A DNA stretch of 27,914 bases from an uncultured Ruminococcus sp. (GCA_946414115.1 CAMKNF010000007.1:1-27914), one strand, 5' to 3'. Counted from the stretch's first letter, positions 1 to 8,159 are shown. Notes: generated by a model from the sequence alone, not told the origin. Numbers and translations are program-made.

Positions 1-486
1 AAGCAGTACCCCGGCGAGGACAGAATCCTTGTTAAGTCACCATCGGTTGCTACCTATGACCTCCAGCCCGAAATGAGCGCATATGAGGTTACGGACAAGC
101 TTGTTCCTGCAATCAAGAGCGGCAAGTATGATATGATTATCCTCAACTTTGCAAACTGCGATATGGTAGGTCACACAGGCGTGTTTGATGCGGCTGTAAA
201 GGCTGTTGAAGCAGTTGACGAGTGCGTGGGCAAGGTTGTTGACGCTATCAGGGAAATGGGCGGCGTTGCTCTTATCACAGCAGACCACGGCAATGCTGAC
301 AAAATGGTTGACGATGACGGCGAGCCGTTCACTGCTCACACCACAAACCCCGTTCCGTTCTGTGTAATCGGCTACGATTGCGAGCTTAAGGACGGCGGCA
401 GACTTGCCGACATTGCTCCGACAATGCTCCAGATTTTAGGACTTCCCCAGCCCAAAGAAATGGACGGCACAAGCCTTATTAAATAA
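1..486 (+). CDS. gpmI: 2,3-bisphosphoglycerate-independent phosphoglycerate mutase, C-terminal part
   Basis: This is the last 161 codons of a cofactor-independent phosphoglycerate mutase, open from the first base of the window. The enzyme interconverts 3- and 2-phosphoglycerate in cytosolic glycolysis and uses two Mn ions. Visible hallmarks are the block ATYDLQPEMSAYEVTDKL, the metal-binding segment CDMVGHTG (Asp and His ligands; the usual NPDMVGHTG has Pro where Cys stands here), ITADHGNADKM with the Asp-His pair, and AHTTNPVPF with a further His ligand. The ending after a GTSL-type motif is normal for the family, so the gene is truncated only by the window edge. A strong terminator follows. 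Identification is firm. Confidence 0.97.
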   Translation, partial: KQYPGEDRILVKSPSVATYDLQPEMSAYEVTDKLVPAIKSGKYDMIILNFANCDMVGHTGVFDAAVKAVEAVDECVGKVVDAIREMGGVALITADHGNADKMVDDDGEPFTAHTTNPVPFCVIGYDCELKDGGRLADIAPTMLQILGLPQPKEMDGTSLIK

Positions 487-501
487 GTTTTCAATTTTTA
501 G

Positions 502-536
502 CAACCCCTCACAAAGAGATTTTTTGTGAGGGGTTG
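502..536 (+). terminator. Rho-independent terminator of gpmI
   Basis: A perfect 14-bp stem (502-515 with 523-536) encloses a 7-nt loop and is followed by a T-rich tract. It lies 15 bases after the gpmI stop. The opposite strand has no T run after the hairpin, so it probably works only on the plus strand. Confidence 0.9.
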
Positions 537-576
537 TTCATCTTTATTTATTTTATATTACTAAAAAATATTCGCC

Positions 577-1998
577 TTATTTTTTCCAAAAATTAAATAT
601 AGACTTAATTGATCTATTGGTCATACCTTCTATATTATCAAACAAAGCATATCCAAGCATTTTAGTTAATTCGTTTTCAAAATCCCTTGAATTATCAGGG
701 TAACGGTGTTGATAATGTGCAAATTCATGCAATAATACACCCAGATATTCTGATTCATCTTTTAAAACACTTCTTTTAACCACTATAGTATTTTGCTCGT
801 AGATACATATACCATTTGTCATCATACCATATTTATCAACTTTTATTGTCTCAGAAATTTTAATCTGGGCACCATATTTATAATTATGTCTTTTCAGAAA
901 ACTGATAATATTTTCTTTTAAGTTAAAAACCTTATTTTCTGCTGGCGTAAGTGATTCATAGCTAACAAATTTATAATTAAACGTATCGCTATATTCTTTA
1001 TATATAGTTTCAAATGTATTTACAGTCTCTTCAATCTTCGAATATACATTATCTGTAACCATTATAAGTGTTTTCTCGCTTTGATTTAATATTTCTACTT
1101 CTTTATTAGTTAAATTTGCTCTTTTATATGGTGTCATAAAAACTACGTTATTACTTTTATTTAATGTTACAGCCGCATATGTAGCAATATCAACCCATCC
1201 TGATTCTACACAATTTGTTCCAGACATAGTGTTTTTCAAATCATCCATTAACGTCAATAAGACACTCTCTGATTTACATTGACGTAAAATATTTTTAACT
1301 GTCTCTGAATACGCTGTACGTCCAACATTAGTTCTTTCTCTGTTTAAGGCTTTTTTGATTTTTGAATTTATATTGGTTATATTATAACTAAACAAAAAAT
1401 TATCCTCAATAGCAACCTGTACCCCATTGATATATATTATAGGTATTGAATCACCACAGCTGTACACTTGTCCATAACTTGTGTTTTCAAGGAGTTTAGC
1501 ATTTTGATTAAAACAAAGAAACATTGCTTTTGCTTTATTTATAGCATCATCACTTATTCCAGATATAACAAAATCTGTACCTACCATATTTGTATCTTTA
1601 GCTACATCGAATAATGCATGTAGTGTTTCAATCTCGAAACCTGCTTTATTTGCCTTTTTCAAAGTTATATGTGCATATTTAGAATCTATTTTAATTTGTA
1701 TGCCTTTTCTATAAAATACAGCCAATGCATCTTTGAGTCCCACACCAAATTTACCTATCAAAGACGGTGATTCTATTTTCTCTTTGTTTTCATTTTGAGT
1801 AAAATGCGAATATTGAATTCCTCTCCCGTAGTCACGTATATGCCAATCATTACCAGTTTTATAAATTTTTATTTCTTTTGAATTAGTTAATATTTGTTCA
1901 TCTAAGGCATTTGCAATTATCTCACGTATAGCATGTTCAGGTTCCCAATGTTCTAAAACTTGTTCTATATTTAAATCAAATAGTCTAGTTTGTGTCAT
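577..1998 (-). CDS. GHKL (Hsp90-like) ATPase with C-terminal HExxH metallopeptidase-like tail
   Basis: The N-terminal 110 residues carry a GHKL ATP-binding domain: an N-box REIIANALDEQ (E26, N30, D33), a G1 box DYGRGI (56-61) and a G2 box GKFGVGLKDA (82-91). The middle region (about 110-400) is not recognised. Near the end, LLHEFAHYQHRYPD holds a zincin HExxH motif (H424-H428), and RDFENEL follows about 18 residues later and could supply a third Glu ligand. The start is supported by an AAGGAG site 7 bases upstream and a good promoter. The gene is visibly more AT-rich than gpmI and the ABC genes and stands alone, which suggests horizontal acquisition. GHKL proteins with effector-like tails occur in phage-defence loci, but function here is unknown. 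It could instead be a chaperone-like or stress ATPase. Confidence 0.85.
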   Translation of the reverse strand: MTQTRLFDLNIEQVLEHWEPEHAIREIIANALDEQILTNSKEIKIYKTGNDWHIRDYGRGIQYSHFTQNENKEKIESPSLIGKFGVGLKDALAVFYRKGIQIKIDSKYAHITLKKANKAGFEIETLHALFDVAKDTNMVGTDFVISGISDDAINKAKAMFLCFNQNAKLLENTSYGQVYSCGDSIPIIYINGVQVAIEDNFLFSYNITNINSKIKKALNRERTNVGRTAYSETVKNILRQCKSESVLLTLMDDLKNTMSGTNCVESGWVDIATYAAVTLNKSNNVVFMTPYKRANLTNKEVEILNQSEKTLIMVTDNVYSKIEETVNTFETIYKEYSDTFNYKFVSYESLTPAENKVFNLKENIISFLKRHNYKYGAQIKISETIKVDKYGMMTNGICIYEQNTIVVKRSVLKDESEYLGVLLHEFAHYQHRYPDNSRDFENELTKMLGYALFDNIEGMTNRSIKSIFNFWKK

Positions 1999-2019
1999 AA
2001 CAAATCTCTCCTTTTGCTT

Positions 2020-2048
2020 ATTATATCATAATTATTGATAACTTTCAA
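2020..2048 (-). promoter_or_regulatory. Promoter of the GHKL-zincin gene
   Basis: On the minus strand TTGAAA (2043-2048) is followed by a 17-base spacer and TATAAT (2020-2025), with TGA just before the -10 forming an extended -10. The spacer contains ATAATTATT (2028-2036), close to the palindrome found before the DUF2975/XRE operon. Confidence 0.75.
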
Positions 2049-2117
2049 GATTAATTGGTGAAATTAACGAAATCATAATCCTATATCATTAATTAAACGA
2101 TAATTATTTACTAAATA

Positions 2118-2146
2118 TTGATGAATATGAATAATTGGTGTATAAT
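2118..2146 (+). promoter_or_regulatory. Promoter of the ABC exporter operon
   Basis: TTGATG (2118-2123), a 17-base spacer and a perfect TATAAT (2141-2146). The expected start of transcription near 2153 leaves a leader of about 30 bases before the chosen ATG at 2182. Confidence 0.8.
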
Positions 2147-2181
2147 ATTATCAATTTACTTAAATGACAAAAGGGTTTAGT

Positions 2182-3918
2182 ATGTTTAAATTGCGGAGAT
2201 TTTTAAAGGACTACAAGAAAGAATGTATCATCGGGCCGTTGTGCAAGCTGTTTGAGGCTATACTTGAGCTGTTTGTCCCTATGGTTATGGCGGATATTAT
2301 TGACGTCGGAGTAAAAAACGGTGACGGCGGATATGTGCTGAAAATGGGCGGAGTTATGGTACTGCTCGGTGTTGTCGGACTTATGAGTGCACTGGTGTGT
2401 CAGTACCTTGCGTCTAAGGCTTCTCAGGGCGTAGGAACAAAAATACGCAGAGAGCTTTTTGCCCACATCAACTCACTTTCTCACGCAGAGCTTGACAGGC
2501 TTGGCACTCCCTCTCTGATTACACGAATCACGAATGACGTTAATCAGGTTCAGCAGAGCGTTGCTATGGGAATACGCCTGCTTACACGTGCGCCGTTTAT
2601 TGTAATCGGTGCGCTGATTATGTCAATGACAATCAATCTGCAAATGTCGATAATATTCTTCATAGCCGCTGTGCTTATCGGTATAACTCTGTATCTTGTT
2701 ATGACAAGGAGTATTCCGATTTACTCGGCTATTCAGAAAAAGCTCGACAAAATCGGACTTATTTCCCGTGAAAACCTTTCGGGCAACCGTGTTATACGTG
2801 CGTTTTCAAAGCAGAAAAGCGAGGAAGAACGTATTGACAACGCAACAGAGGAGCTTGCAAAGACTTCTATAAGAGTAAGCCGCCTTTCTGCGCTGTTGAG
2901 TCCTGTTACCTACGCTGTTACCGACATTGCGATTATTGCAATTATATGGTTCGGCGCAATCAATGTAAACAACGGCACAGGTATGCTCTCGGGTGACATC
3001 ATTGCGCTTATCAACTATATGACGCAGATTCTGCTTGCTATGATTGTTGTTGCAAACCTTGTAATTCTGCTGACAAAGGCAAGTGCAAGTGCGCAAAGAA
3101 TCAATGAGGTTTTTGAAACACAGCCGAGTGTTGTAGAGAAAGATCACAATGAAATTTCGGTCAGCAAGAGTAATTTTACACCGAAGGTTGAATTTGACGA
3201 CGTGACTTTTAGCTACGGTGACGGCGACGACGAGTTGAGCGATATAAGCTTTAAAATTATGCGTGGGCAGACTGTCGGAATAATCGGCGGTACAGGCTGC
3301 GGAAAAAGTACGCTTATCAACCTTATCCCCCGTTACTATGATGTGAAAAGCGGAAGTGTCAGCGTTGACGGTGCAAATGTCAAGGACTATCCGTTTGTTC
3401 AGCTGCGCTCGCAAATCGGAATTGTTCCGCAGCAGTCGATTCTTTTCAGCGGAACAATCAGAGAAAATTTGAAATGGCAGAACAAGGACGCAAGTGACGA
3501 GGAAATTATTTCTGCGCTGAAAACTGCACAGGCGTATGAGTTTGTTTCAAAGCTTAAAAACGGGCTTGACAGTCACGTTGAGCAGGGCGGTAAGAATTTC
3601 AGCGGCGGTCAGAGGCAAAGGCTCTGCATTGCAAGGGCGATTGTCGGCAGTCCCGAGCTTCTCATTCTTGACGACAGCTTTTCGGCTCTTGACTTTGCAA
3701 CAGATGCGGCTTTAAGAAAAGCACTAAAGCAAAGCACAAGTGAAATGACGGTAATCATTGTAACACAGAGATGCTCAACGATTAAGAACGCAGACCTTAT
3801 TCTTGTGCTTGACGACGGCAGGCTTGTCGGAAAAGGAAGACACGATGAGCTGATTGAAAATTGTGAAACCTACCATGAAATCTGCCTTTCACAGTTAAAA
3901 GAAACGGAGGCGAAGTGA
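2182..3918 (+). CDS. Heterodimeric ABC exporter, subunit with degenerate ATP site
   Basis: A 578-residue half-transporter: six membrane helices in about the first 300 residues, then a nucleotide-binding domain. Walker A is GGTGCGKST (369-377) and the signature is FSGGQRQR (473-480). Walker B reads LLILDDSFSALD, with Asp498 where the catalytic Glu should be, and the switch His is replaced by Gln529 (IVTQRCS). This is the pattern of the non-catalytic partner in heterodimeric exporters such as TM287/288 and BmrCD. ATG 2182 is chosen over the in-frame ATG at 2164 because AAAGGG lies at the right distance upstream of 2182, while 2164 has no ribosome binding site. It overlaps the next gene by one base. 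The substrate (drug, lipid or peptide) cannot be read from sequence. Confidence 0.93.
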   Translation: MFKLRRFLKDYKKECIIGPLCKLFEAILELFVPMVMADIIDVGVKNGDGGYVLKMGGVMVLLGVVGLMSALVCQYLASKASQGVGTKIRRELFAHINSLSHAELDRLGTPSLITRITNDVNQVQQSVAMGIRLLTRAPFIVIGALIMSMTINLQMSIIFFIAAVLIGITLYLVMTRSIPIYSAIQKKLDKIGLISRENLSGNRVIRAFSKQKSEEERIDNATEELAKTSIRVSRLSALLSPVTYAVTDIAIIAIIWFGAINVNNGTGMLSGDIIALINYMTQILLAMIVVANLVILLTKASASAQRINEVFETQPSVVEKDHNEISVSKSNFTPKVEFDDVTFSYGDGDDELSDISFKIMRGQTVGIIGGTGCGKSTLINLIPRYYDVKSGSVSVDGANVKDYPFVQLRSQIGIVPQQSILFSGTIRENLKWQNKDASDEEIISALKTAQAYEFVSKLKNGLDSHVEQGGKNFSGGQRQRLCIARAIVGSPELLILDDSFSALDFATDAALRKALKQSTSEMTVIIVTQRCSTIKNADLILVLDDGRLVGKGRHDELIENCETYHEICLSQLKETEAK

Positions 3919-5657
3919 TGAAAAACAAGTCGGTCGTTTCAAAAATTCTCAAAAAAATAAAGCCGTATTACGGCTATCTTCTGCTAGCATTATTGAGTGC
4001 TGTTATCAGCGTTTCGCTCACGCTCTACATTCCCGTACTTACGGGACAGGCGGTTGACAACATCATTGACGCAGGCAAGGTAAACTTTGAAAATATCCTG
4101 CAAATCCTGATTTATATCGCTGTAGGCATCGTCGGCGTGACGGTTTTTCAGTGGATTATGAACTACTTTACAAACATAATCAGCTACAAGACTGTGCGTG
4201 ATTTACGCAGGGAGATTTTTGACAAATTCAACAGCGTTCCTCTCTCCTACATTGACAGTCACCCTCACGGCGATTTAATCAGCCGTGTAATCAACGACGT
4301 TGACGCTGTCGGTGACGGACTGACGCAGATGTTCTTACAGCTGTTTTCGGGCATTGTTACGATTGTCGGCACGCTGATTTTTATGCTGATGATTGACTGG
4401 AGAATTGCGCTTGCAGTTGTAATCCTCACACCGCTGTCGCTGTTTGTTGCGGCATTTATCGGCAAGCTGTCGCACAAGCGTTTCAGCGAACAACAGCTTT
4501 TACAGGGTGAAATCTCGTCATACGTTGAGGAGCACGTAGGAAATCAGAGAATAGTCAAAGCTTTTTCGTATGAAAGCAGGGCAATTGAGGATTTTGAAAA
4601 TCTGAACACAAAGCTTTATGACGTAGGATTTAAGGCACAGTTTGCAGGTGCGCTTGCAAATCCGAGCACACGTTTTGTAAATGCTATGGTATACGCCGCT
4701 GTCGGTATTTTCGGTGCGCTCACTGCTATTTCTGGCTCTCTTACAGTCGGTCAGCTTTCGTGTTTTCTCACCTATGCAAACCAGTACACAAAACCGTTCA
4801 ACGAGGTTACGGGAGTTCTCACGCAATTGCAAACGGGAATTGCTGCCGCAGGTCGTGTTTTTGAGGTGCTTGAAGCCGAAAACGAAGCACCCGACTCGCC
4901 CGAGTCGCCGAAGATAAGCGAATGCAAGGGCAATGTGAAAATTGAAAACGTCAGCTTTTCATATATAAAAGAAAAGCCGCTTATCAGAAATTTTTCACTT
5001 GACGTAAAAAGCGGAAGCAAGGTTGCGATTGTCGGACCAACGGGATGCGGCAAAACCACCTTTATCAATCTGCTTATGCGTTTCTACGAAACCGACAGCG
5101 GGAAAATCAGCATTGACGGAGTTGACATCAAGAGCCTATCAAGGGATAATCTGCGCAGGCAGTTCGGAATGGTGTTGCAGGACAGCTGGCTTTTCTGCGG
5201 TACGATTATGGAAAATCTGCGCTACGGCAACGAAAACGCAACAGATGAAGAAATTATTTCTGCCGCAAAAGCCGCTTATGCACACAGCTTTATCAGGCGT
5301 ATGCCCGACGGCTACAACACTGTTATCAGCGAGGGCGGCGGTAACTTGAGTCAGGGACAAAAACAGCTTTTGTGCATTGCAAGGGCGATGCTGACAAATC
5401 CTGCTATTCTTATTCTTGACGAGGCGACTTCATCAATTGATACGCTGACGGAAATCAGAGTTCAAAAGGCTTTTGCAAAGATGATGAAGGGCAAAACAAG
5501 CTTTGTTGTTGCGCACCGACTTTCAACAATCAAGGAAAGCGACGTTATTCTTGTTATGAAGGACGGCAACATCATTGAGCAGGGCAATCACGAGGAACTG
5601 CTTAAAAAGGGCGGATTTTACAGCACGCTCTACAACAGCCAGTTCGCCGCAACGTAA
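3918..5657 (+). CDS. Heterodimeric ABC exporter, catalytic subunit
   Basis: A 579-residue half-transporter with an N-terminal six-helix membrane domain and a C-terminal ATPase. Walker A is GPTGCGKTT (373-381), Walker B LILDEATSSID with catalytic Glu502, and the switch His533 is present (VAHRLST). The signature is LSQGQKQ (477-483) rather than LSGGQ. In the dimer this altered signature would face the degenerate Walker sites of the upstream subunit, so one consensus and one degenerate ATP site are predicted. The ATG at 3918 overlaps the upstream stop (TGATG) with GGAGG 7 bases before it, indicating translational coupling. The GTG at 3915 is less likely. A terminator follows. Probably a multidrug or lipid exporter, which is inference. 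Confidence 0.94.
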   Translation: MKNKSVVSKILKKIKPYYGYLLLALLSAVISVSLTLYIPVLTGQAVDNIIDAGKVNFENILQILIYIAVGIVGVTVFQWIMNYFTNIISYKTVRDLRREIFDKFNSVPLSYIDSHPHGDLISRVINDVDAVGDGLTQMFLQLFSGIVTIVGTLIFMLMIDWRIALAVVILTPLSLFVAAFIGKLSHKRFSEQQLLQGEISSYVEEHVGNQRIVKAFSYESRAIEDFENLNTKLYDVGFKAQFAGALANPSTRFVNAMVYAAVGIFGALTAISGSLTVGQLSCFLTYANQYTKPFNEVTGVLTQLQTGIAAAGRVFEVLEAENEAPDSPESPKISECKGNVKIENVSFSYIKEKPLIRNFSLDVKSGSKVAIVGPTGCGKTTFINLLMRFYETDSGKISIDGVDIKSLSRDNLRRQFGMVLQDSWLFCGTIMENLRYGNENATDEEIISAAKAAYAHSFIRRMPDGYNTVISEGGGNLSQGQKQLLCIARAMLTNPAILILDEATSSIDTLTEIRVQKAFAKMMKGKTSFVVAHRLSTIKESDVILVMKDGNIIEQGNHEELLKKGGFYSTLYNSQFAAT

Positions 5658-5672
5658 ATATCACAAAATACT

Positions 5673-5707
5673 AAAGCAGTCACAAACACAACGCTTGTGA
5701 CTGCTTT
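5673..5707 (+). terminator. Terminator of the ABC exporter operon, possibly bidirectional
   Basis: A perfect 13-bp stem (5673-5685 with 5695-5707) is followed by a T run on the plus strand. It also lies just downstream of the converging lipoprotein operon, and the minus strand has a weaker T-rich tail, so it may serve both sides. Confidence 0.88.
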
Positions 5708-5720
5708 TTTAGTAATAGTA

Positions 5721-6254
5721 TCAGGTATCTAATTCAAGATAATACAGCAAATTGGTATCCGTATCATAAATAGCCAAAGAGCAATTAGTAGAATATCTGT
5801 TCAGCAATGCGGAATCGTCCTTTTTGTCCTTGCTTTGTGAATGACGGTCAACAAAACAGTAATATCCGTTTTCGATTTTAGGAACAACAGGGTTGTAATC
5901 GCTATCGTGTATATAGGGTCCGTGATAACAGCCGTAGATTCCTGCTCCATATACAAAAGCTTCAAGATTTTTTGTTAACGGCAAGGGATTCCAAGCGGAG
6001 CTTTCCTTTATCCTGTTAAGGCAATCTGTGTCGGAAAAAGAAAGCTTTACCACCATTTCGCCGTCACCGAGAAAACCACCGTGATCATCATATTGATAAA
6101 TCACCACGCCATCGCAGACATCAACTTCCAGTGTATTTGAAATATCTGTTAATAAATCTGTTGTCTGAAACCCCATTAATTGACATCCTGTTACATTCAA
6201 CAGTACTCCAATAAGCAACACAGCAATCACTGCACTGCATTTAATTTTTTTCAT
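5721..6254 (-). CDS. Putative lipoprotein, third of the DUF2975/XRE operon
   Basis: A 177-residue protein with a clear lipoprotein signal: basic start MKKIKC, a hydrophobic stretch and lipobox NVTGC with the lipidated Cys at 24. The mature part would sit on the outer face of the membrane. No known domain is recognised. It holds several Tyr, Asp and Gly-rich segments such as VVIYQYDDHGGFLGDGEM and may form a small beta-rich fold. AAGGGG precedes the ATG. It is the last gene before the shared terminator and lies about 45 bases after the preceding lipoprotein gene. It is less obviously similar to the two upstream lipoproteins than they are to each other. Function unknown. Confidence 0.75.
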   Translation of the reverse strand: MKKIKCSAVIAVLLIGVLLNVTGCQLMGFQTTDLLTDISNTLEVDVCDGVVIYQYDDHGGFLGDGEMVVKLSFSDTDCLNRIKESSAWNPLPLTKNLEAFVYGAGIYGCYHGPYIHDSDYNPVVPKIENGYYCFVDRHSQSKDKKDDSALLNRYSTNCSLAIYDTDTNLLYYLELDT

Positions 6255-6300
6255 TTTAATCCCCTTTTATTATCAATAGTCATACCGATTCTTTGCATTT

Positions 6301-6762
6301 CTAATGTCCATACCAATCAAATGAATTATAATCAGGATAAGCTTCTACAAATTCAGTTTTGCTATATTCTTTCAGCTCATAGACAGGCTTTTGGTAATTA
6401 CCTTCATCATCAGGCTTTGGCACCTCGTATTTATCAATATCAAACGAATAATATATATCATCCATAAGTATAAATAAATTATCATCATACCATCCGACTT
6501 TTTCAAACTTACCGTCTAATATTGAGTATGCATCGAACCCGCTCATCCAACTATCACTTGTTTCACTTATTCTTAATGATAATGAATCGGTTTTATTAGA
6601 AGAATATCTGATTTGAATTGCAACTTTTTTTTGATATTCATAATATATAGCATTTCTCATAGGGTAAACTATCAAATCTTCTTCCGGATAGTAACTAGGG
6701 CTATAAGGAGTACATCCAAAAAGAAAAACAACAGATAACATAATTAGCAATAACCTCTTCAT
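6301..6762 (-). CDS. Putative lipoprotein, paralogue of the upstream lipoprotein
   Basis: A 153-residue protein with a short lipoprotein signal ending FLFGC (Cys17). The mature domain shares with its upstream neighbour the pattern LFIxMxxIYYxFDIxxYExP, then a Gly-Asn turn, then LKEYxKxEFVxAYPD and a final WYG. The two genes are therefore tandem duplicates that have diverged. GAGGT lies before the ATG. The domain is not recognised. Its place behind a membrane protein and XRE regulator suggests a cell-surface role controlled by that regulator, but no biochemical function can be given. Confidence 0.75.
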   Translation of the reverse strand: MKRLLLIMLSVVFLFGCTPYSPSYYPEEDLIVYPMRNAIYYEYQKKVAIQIRYSSNKTDSLSLRISETSDSWMSGFDAYSILDGKFEKVGWYDDNLFILMDDIYYSFDIDKYEVPKPDDEGNYQKPVYELKEYSKTEFVEAYPDYNSFDWYGH

Positions 6763-6828
6763 TGTTTTACCTCAAATATTAATTTGAAAAATTTGTTCAG
6801 TGTTTCCCTAATATTTCACTCGCTTTTT

Positions 6829-7344
6829 TCAGCAACCATACCATTTCCAGCCAAATACAGATTCGCTGTCGGGATATGCGTTGACAAATTCTTCTTTTGT
6901 GTACTCCTTCAACACATAATTTATATTCCCCGCATCATCAATTGCTGGCGGTTCATATGAATTTATGTCAAATTCATAGTATATCTCTTCCATAATAATA
7001 AACAGCTTATTATCTTTCCAACAATGCTTTGAAAAATCTCCCGTCAGAATCGTGTATTCATCGTAAAAAAACTCATCATCGCCGTTCGGTTCCGTGCTGT
7101 TGCAAAGAATCAACTCATCGCTGTAATCTGTTCCATAACAAATGTGGAGCTGTACTTTATTTGAATACTCATCAATAGTGCCGTCCTTTCCGGTTGATGA
7201 CAGACAAGCGGTATTTTCGTTATACTGAGGCTCAAAAATTAAATCTCCGACACGAATAAGTGCAGCACTGCAACCGGAAATAACAAAAGATAAAATAATA
7301 AATGCAAGTGAAATACAAATAGATTTTACGGCTTTGTCTTTCAC
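6829..7344 (-). CDS. Putative lipoprotein, first of three in the operon
   Basis: A 171-residue protein starting at a GTG one base after the XRE gene's stop, with AAAGGGTGA as ribosome binding site inside the end of that gene. This start gives a compact lipoprotein signal with lipobox VISGC (Cys25). The longer reading from 7392 would run into the XRE gene and is rejected. The mature part contains LFIIMEEIYYEFDINSYEPP and LKEYTKEEFVNAYPD, shared with the next gene downstream. It is translationally coupled to the regulator gene. No known domain; the exposed location is inferred from the signal peptide. Confidence 0.75.
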   Translation of the reverse strand: MKDKAVKSICISLAFIILSFVISGCSAALIRVGDLIFEPQYNENTACLSSTGKDGTIDEYSNKVQLHICYGTDYSDELILCNSTEPNGDDEFFYDEYTILTGDFSKHCWKDNKLFIIMEEIYYEFDINSYEPPAIDDAGNINYVLKEYTKEEFVNAYPDSESVFGWKWYGC

Positions 7345-7345
7345 T

Positions 7346-7561
7346 TTACTCACCCTTTCGGTATTCAAGCAAATCTCCCGGCTGGCAGTCAAGGGCTTCG
7401 CAGAGCTTCAGAAGTGTGCTGATTTTAACTGCCTTTGCTTTGCCGTTTTTCAGAATTGAAATGTTTGCAAGTGTGATTCCTACACGGTTTGAAAGCTCAG
7501 TAACGCTCATTTTGCGTTTTGCAAGCATTACGTCAATGTTAAAAATTATCTGTCCTTCCAT
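7346..7561 (-). CDS. XRE-family transcriptional regulator, YozG-like
   Basis: A 71-residue single-domain Cro/CI-type helix-turn-helix protein. The DNA-binding unit spans about residues 10-63, with SVTELSNRVGITLANISIL as helix 2, turn and recognition helix, and a terminal CQPGDLLEY motif typical of the small YozG-like class. AGGTGA precedes the ATG, and the gene begins 9 bases after the DUF2975 gene. In many Firmicutes this regulator type is paired with a DUF2975 membrane protein, as here, and the membrane partner is thought to modulate it. It most likely controls its own operon through the two AATAATTATT palindromes at 8110 and 8131, which is inference. Confidence 0.9.
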   Translation of the reverse strand: MEGQIIFNIDVMLAKRKMSVTELSNRVGITLANISILKNGKAKAVKISTLLKLCEALDCQPGDLLEYRKGE

Positions 7562-7570
7562 ACTCTCACC

Positions 7571-8050
7571 TCATATTGTCAAATCGCTTTGTTCCTGCAA
7601 AGCGGCGGCTTTTTTTACAAGATATGAAAGCACTGCTGACGCAACCGAAATTGCTATGCCGACAAACGATACAAGGCAAGCACCCAGAAACATTGAAAAG
7701 TGGCACATTGACAACAGCAGAAATACTGTTGTTCCGACAAAAAGATAAATTGATGTAACGAGCGAGAGCAACGAAACGTTTTTAAGGCGTTTTGAATTTA
7801 GTTCTGTAAAAGAATTATCGTTCCCTATGCTCGTTGCAATTTTCCAAGCAATGACGAGCACGGCATAGCAAGGCACAGCCATAAGAAGAATGAAAATCAG
7901 CCACGGCAGAAAGCAGTACGAAAATTCCGGATATGAATCAACTAAATCAACTCCGATTACGGGAACGGCTATTCCGAACAGTGCAGCTCCGCAGAGTCCG
8001 AGCAAAACAATAATAAGTTTCATACGTTTTGATAAGGATTTTTGCGTCAT
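7571..8050 (-). CDS. DUF2975 family membrane protein
   Basis: A 159-residue protein with four predicted membrane helices (about 11-34, 44-69, 91-113 and 119-145) and a loop NDNSFTELNSKRLKNVS between helices 2 and 3 that is typical of DUF2975. It is the first gene of its operon, with a perfect AGGAGGT (8057-8063) before the ATG and a near-consensus promoter. The family has no proven biochemical role. Its steady pairing with a small XRE regulator suggests a membrane module that sequesters or senses for the regulator. The downstream lipoproteins may be the output or the sensed envelope component. Confidence 0.85.
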   Translation of the reverse strand: MTQKSLSKRMKLIIVLLGLCGAALFGIAVPVIGVDLVDSYPEFSYCFLPWLIFILLMAVPCYAVLVIAWKIATSIGNDNSFTELNSKRLKNVSLLSLVTSIYLFVGTTVFLLLSMCHFSMFLGACLVSFVGIAISVASAVLSYLVKKAAALQEQSDLTI

Positions 8051-8082
8051 AAAAAGACCTCCTAATATTTTCCTTTGACTTA

Positions 8083-8111
8083 ATCATATCACCAAATAAT
8101 TTGTTTGTCAA
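8083..8111 (-). promoter_or_regulatory. Strong promoter of the DUF2975/XRE/lipoprotein operon
   Basis: On the minus strand a perfect TTGACA (8106-8111), a 17-base spacer and TATGAT (8083-8088), with TGA just before the -10 as an extended element. The upstream edge of the -35 overlaps a palindrome, a good position for repression. Confidence 0.88.
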
Positions 8112-8140
8112 TAATTATTTATCGTTTTACAATAATTATT
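8110..8140. promoter_or_regulatory. Two identical palindromes, probable operators for the XRE regulator
   Basis: The 10-bp perfect palindrome AATAATTATT occurs at 8110-8119 and 8131-8140. The centres are 21 bp apart, two helical turns, so bound dimers would sit on the same face of the DNA. The first copy overlaps the -35 box. Operator function is inferred from this geometry; the AT-rich background weakens the argument. Confidence 0.5.
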
Positions 8141-8159
8141 TAATAATCATCAATAAAAT

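Noticed and set aside
2806..3414. A 202-codon open frame on the minus strand
   Set aside because: It lies antisense inside the first ABC exporter gene, has Cys- and Asn-rich low-likelihood composition and no family match. It is a shadow of codon bias.
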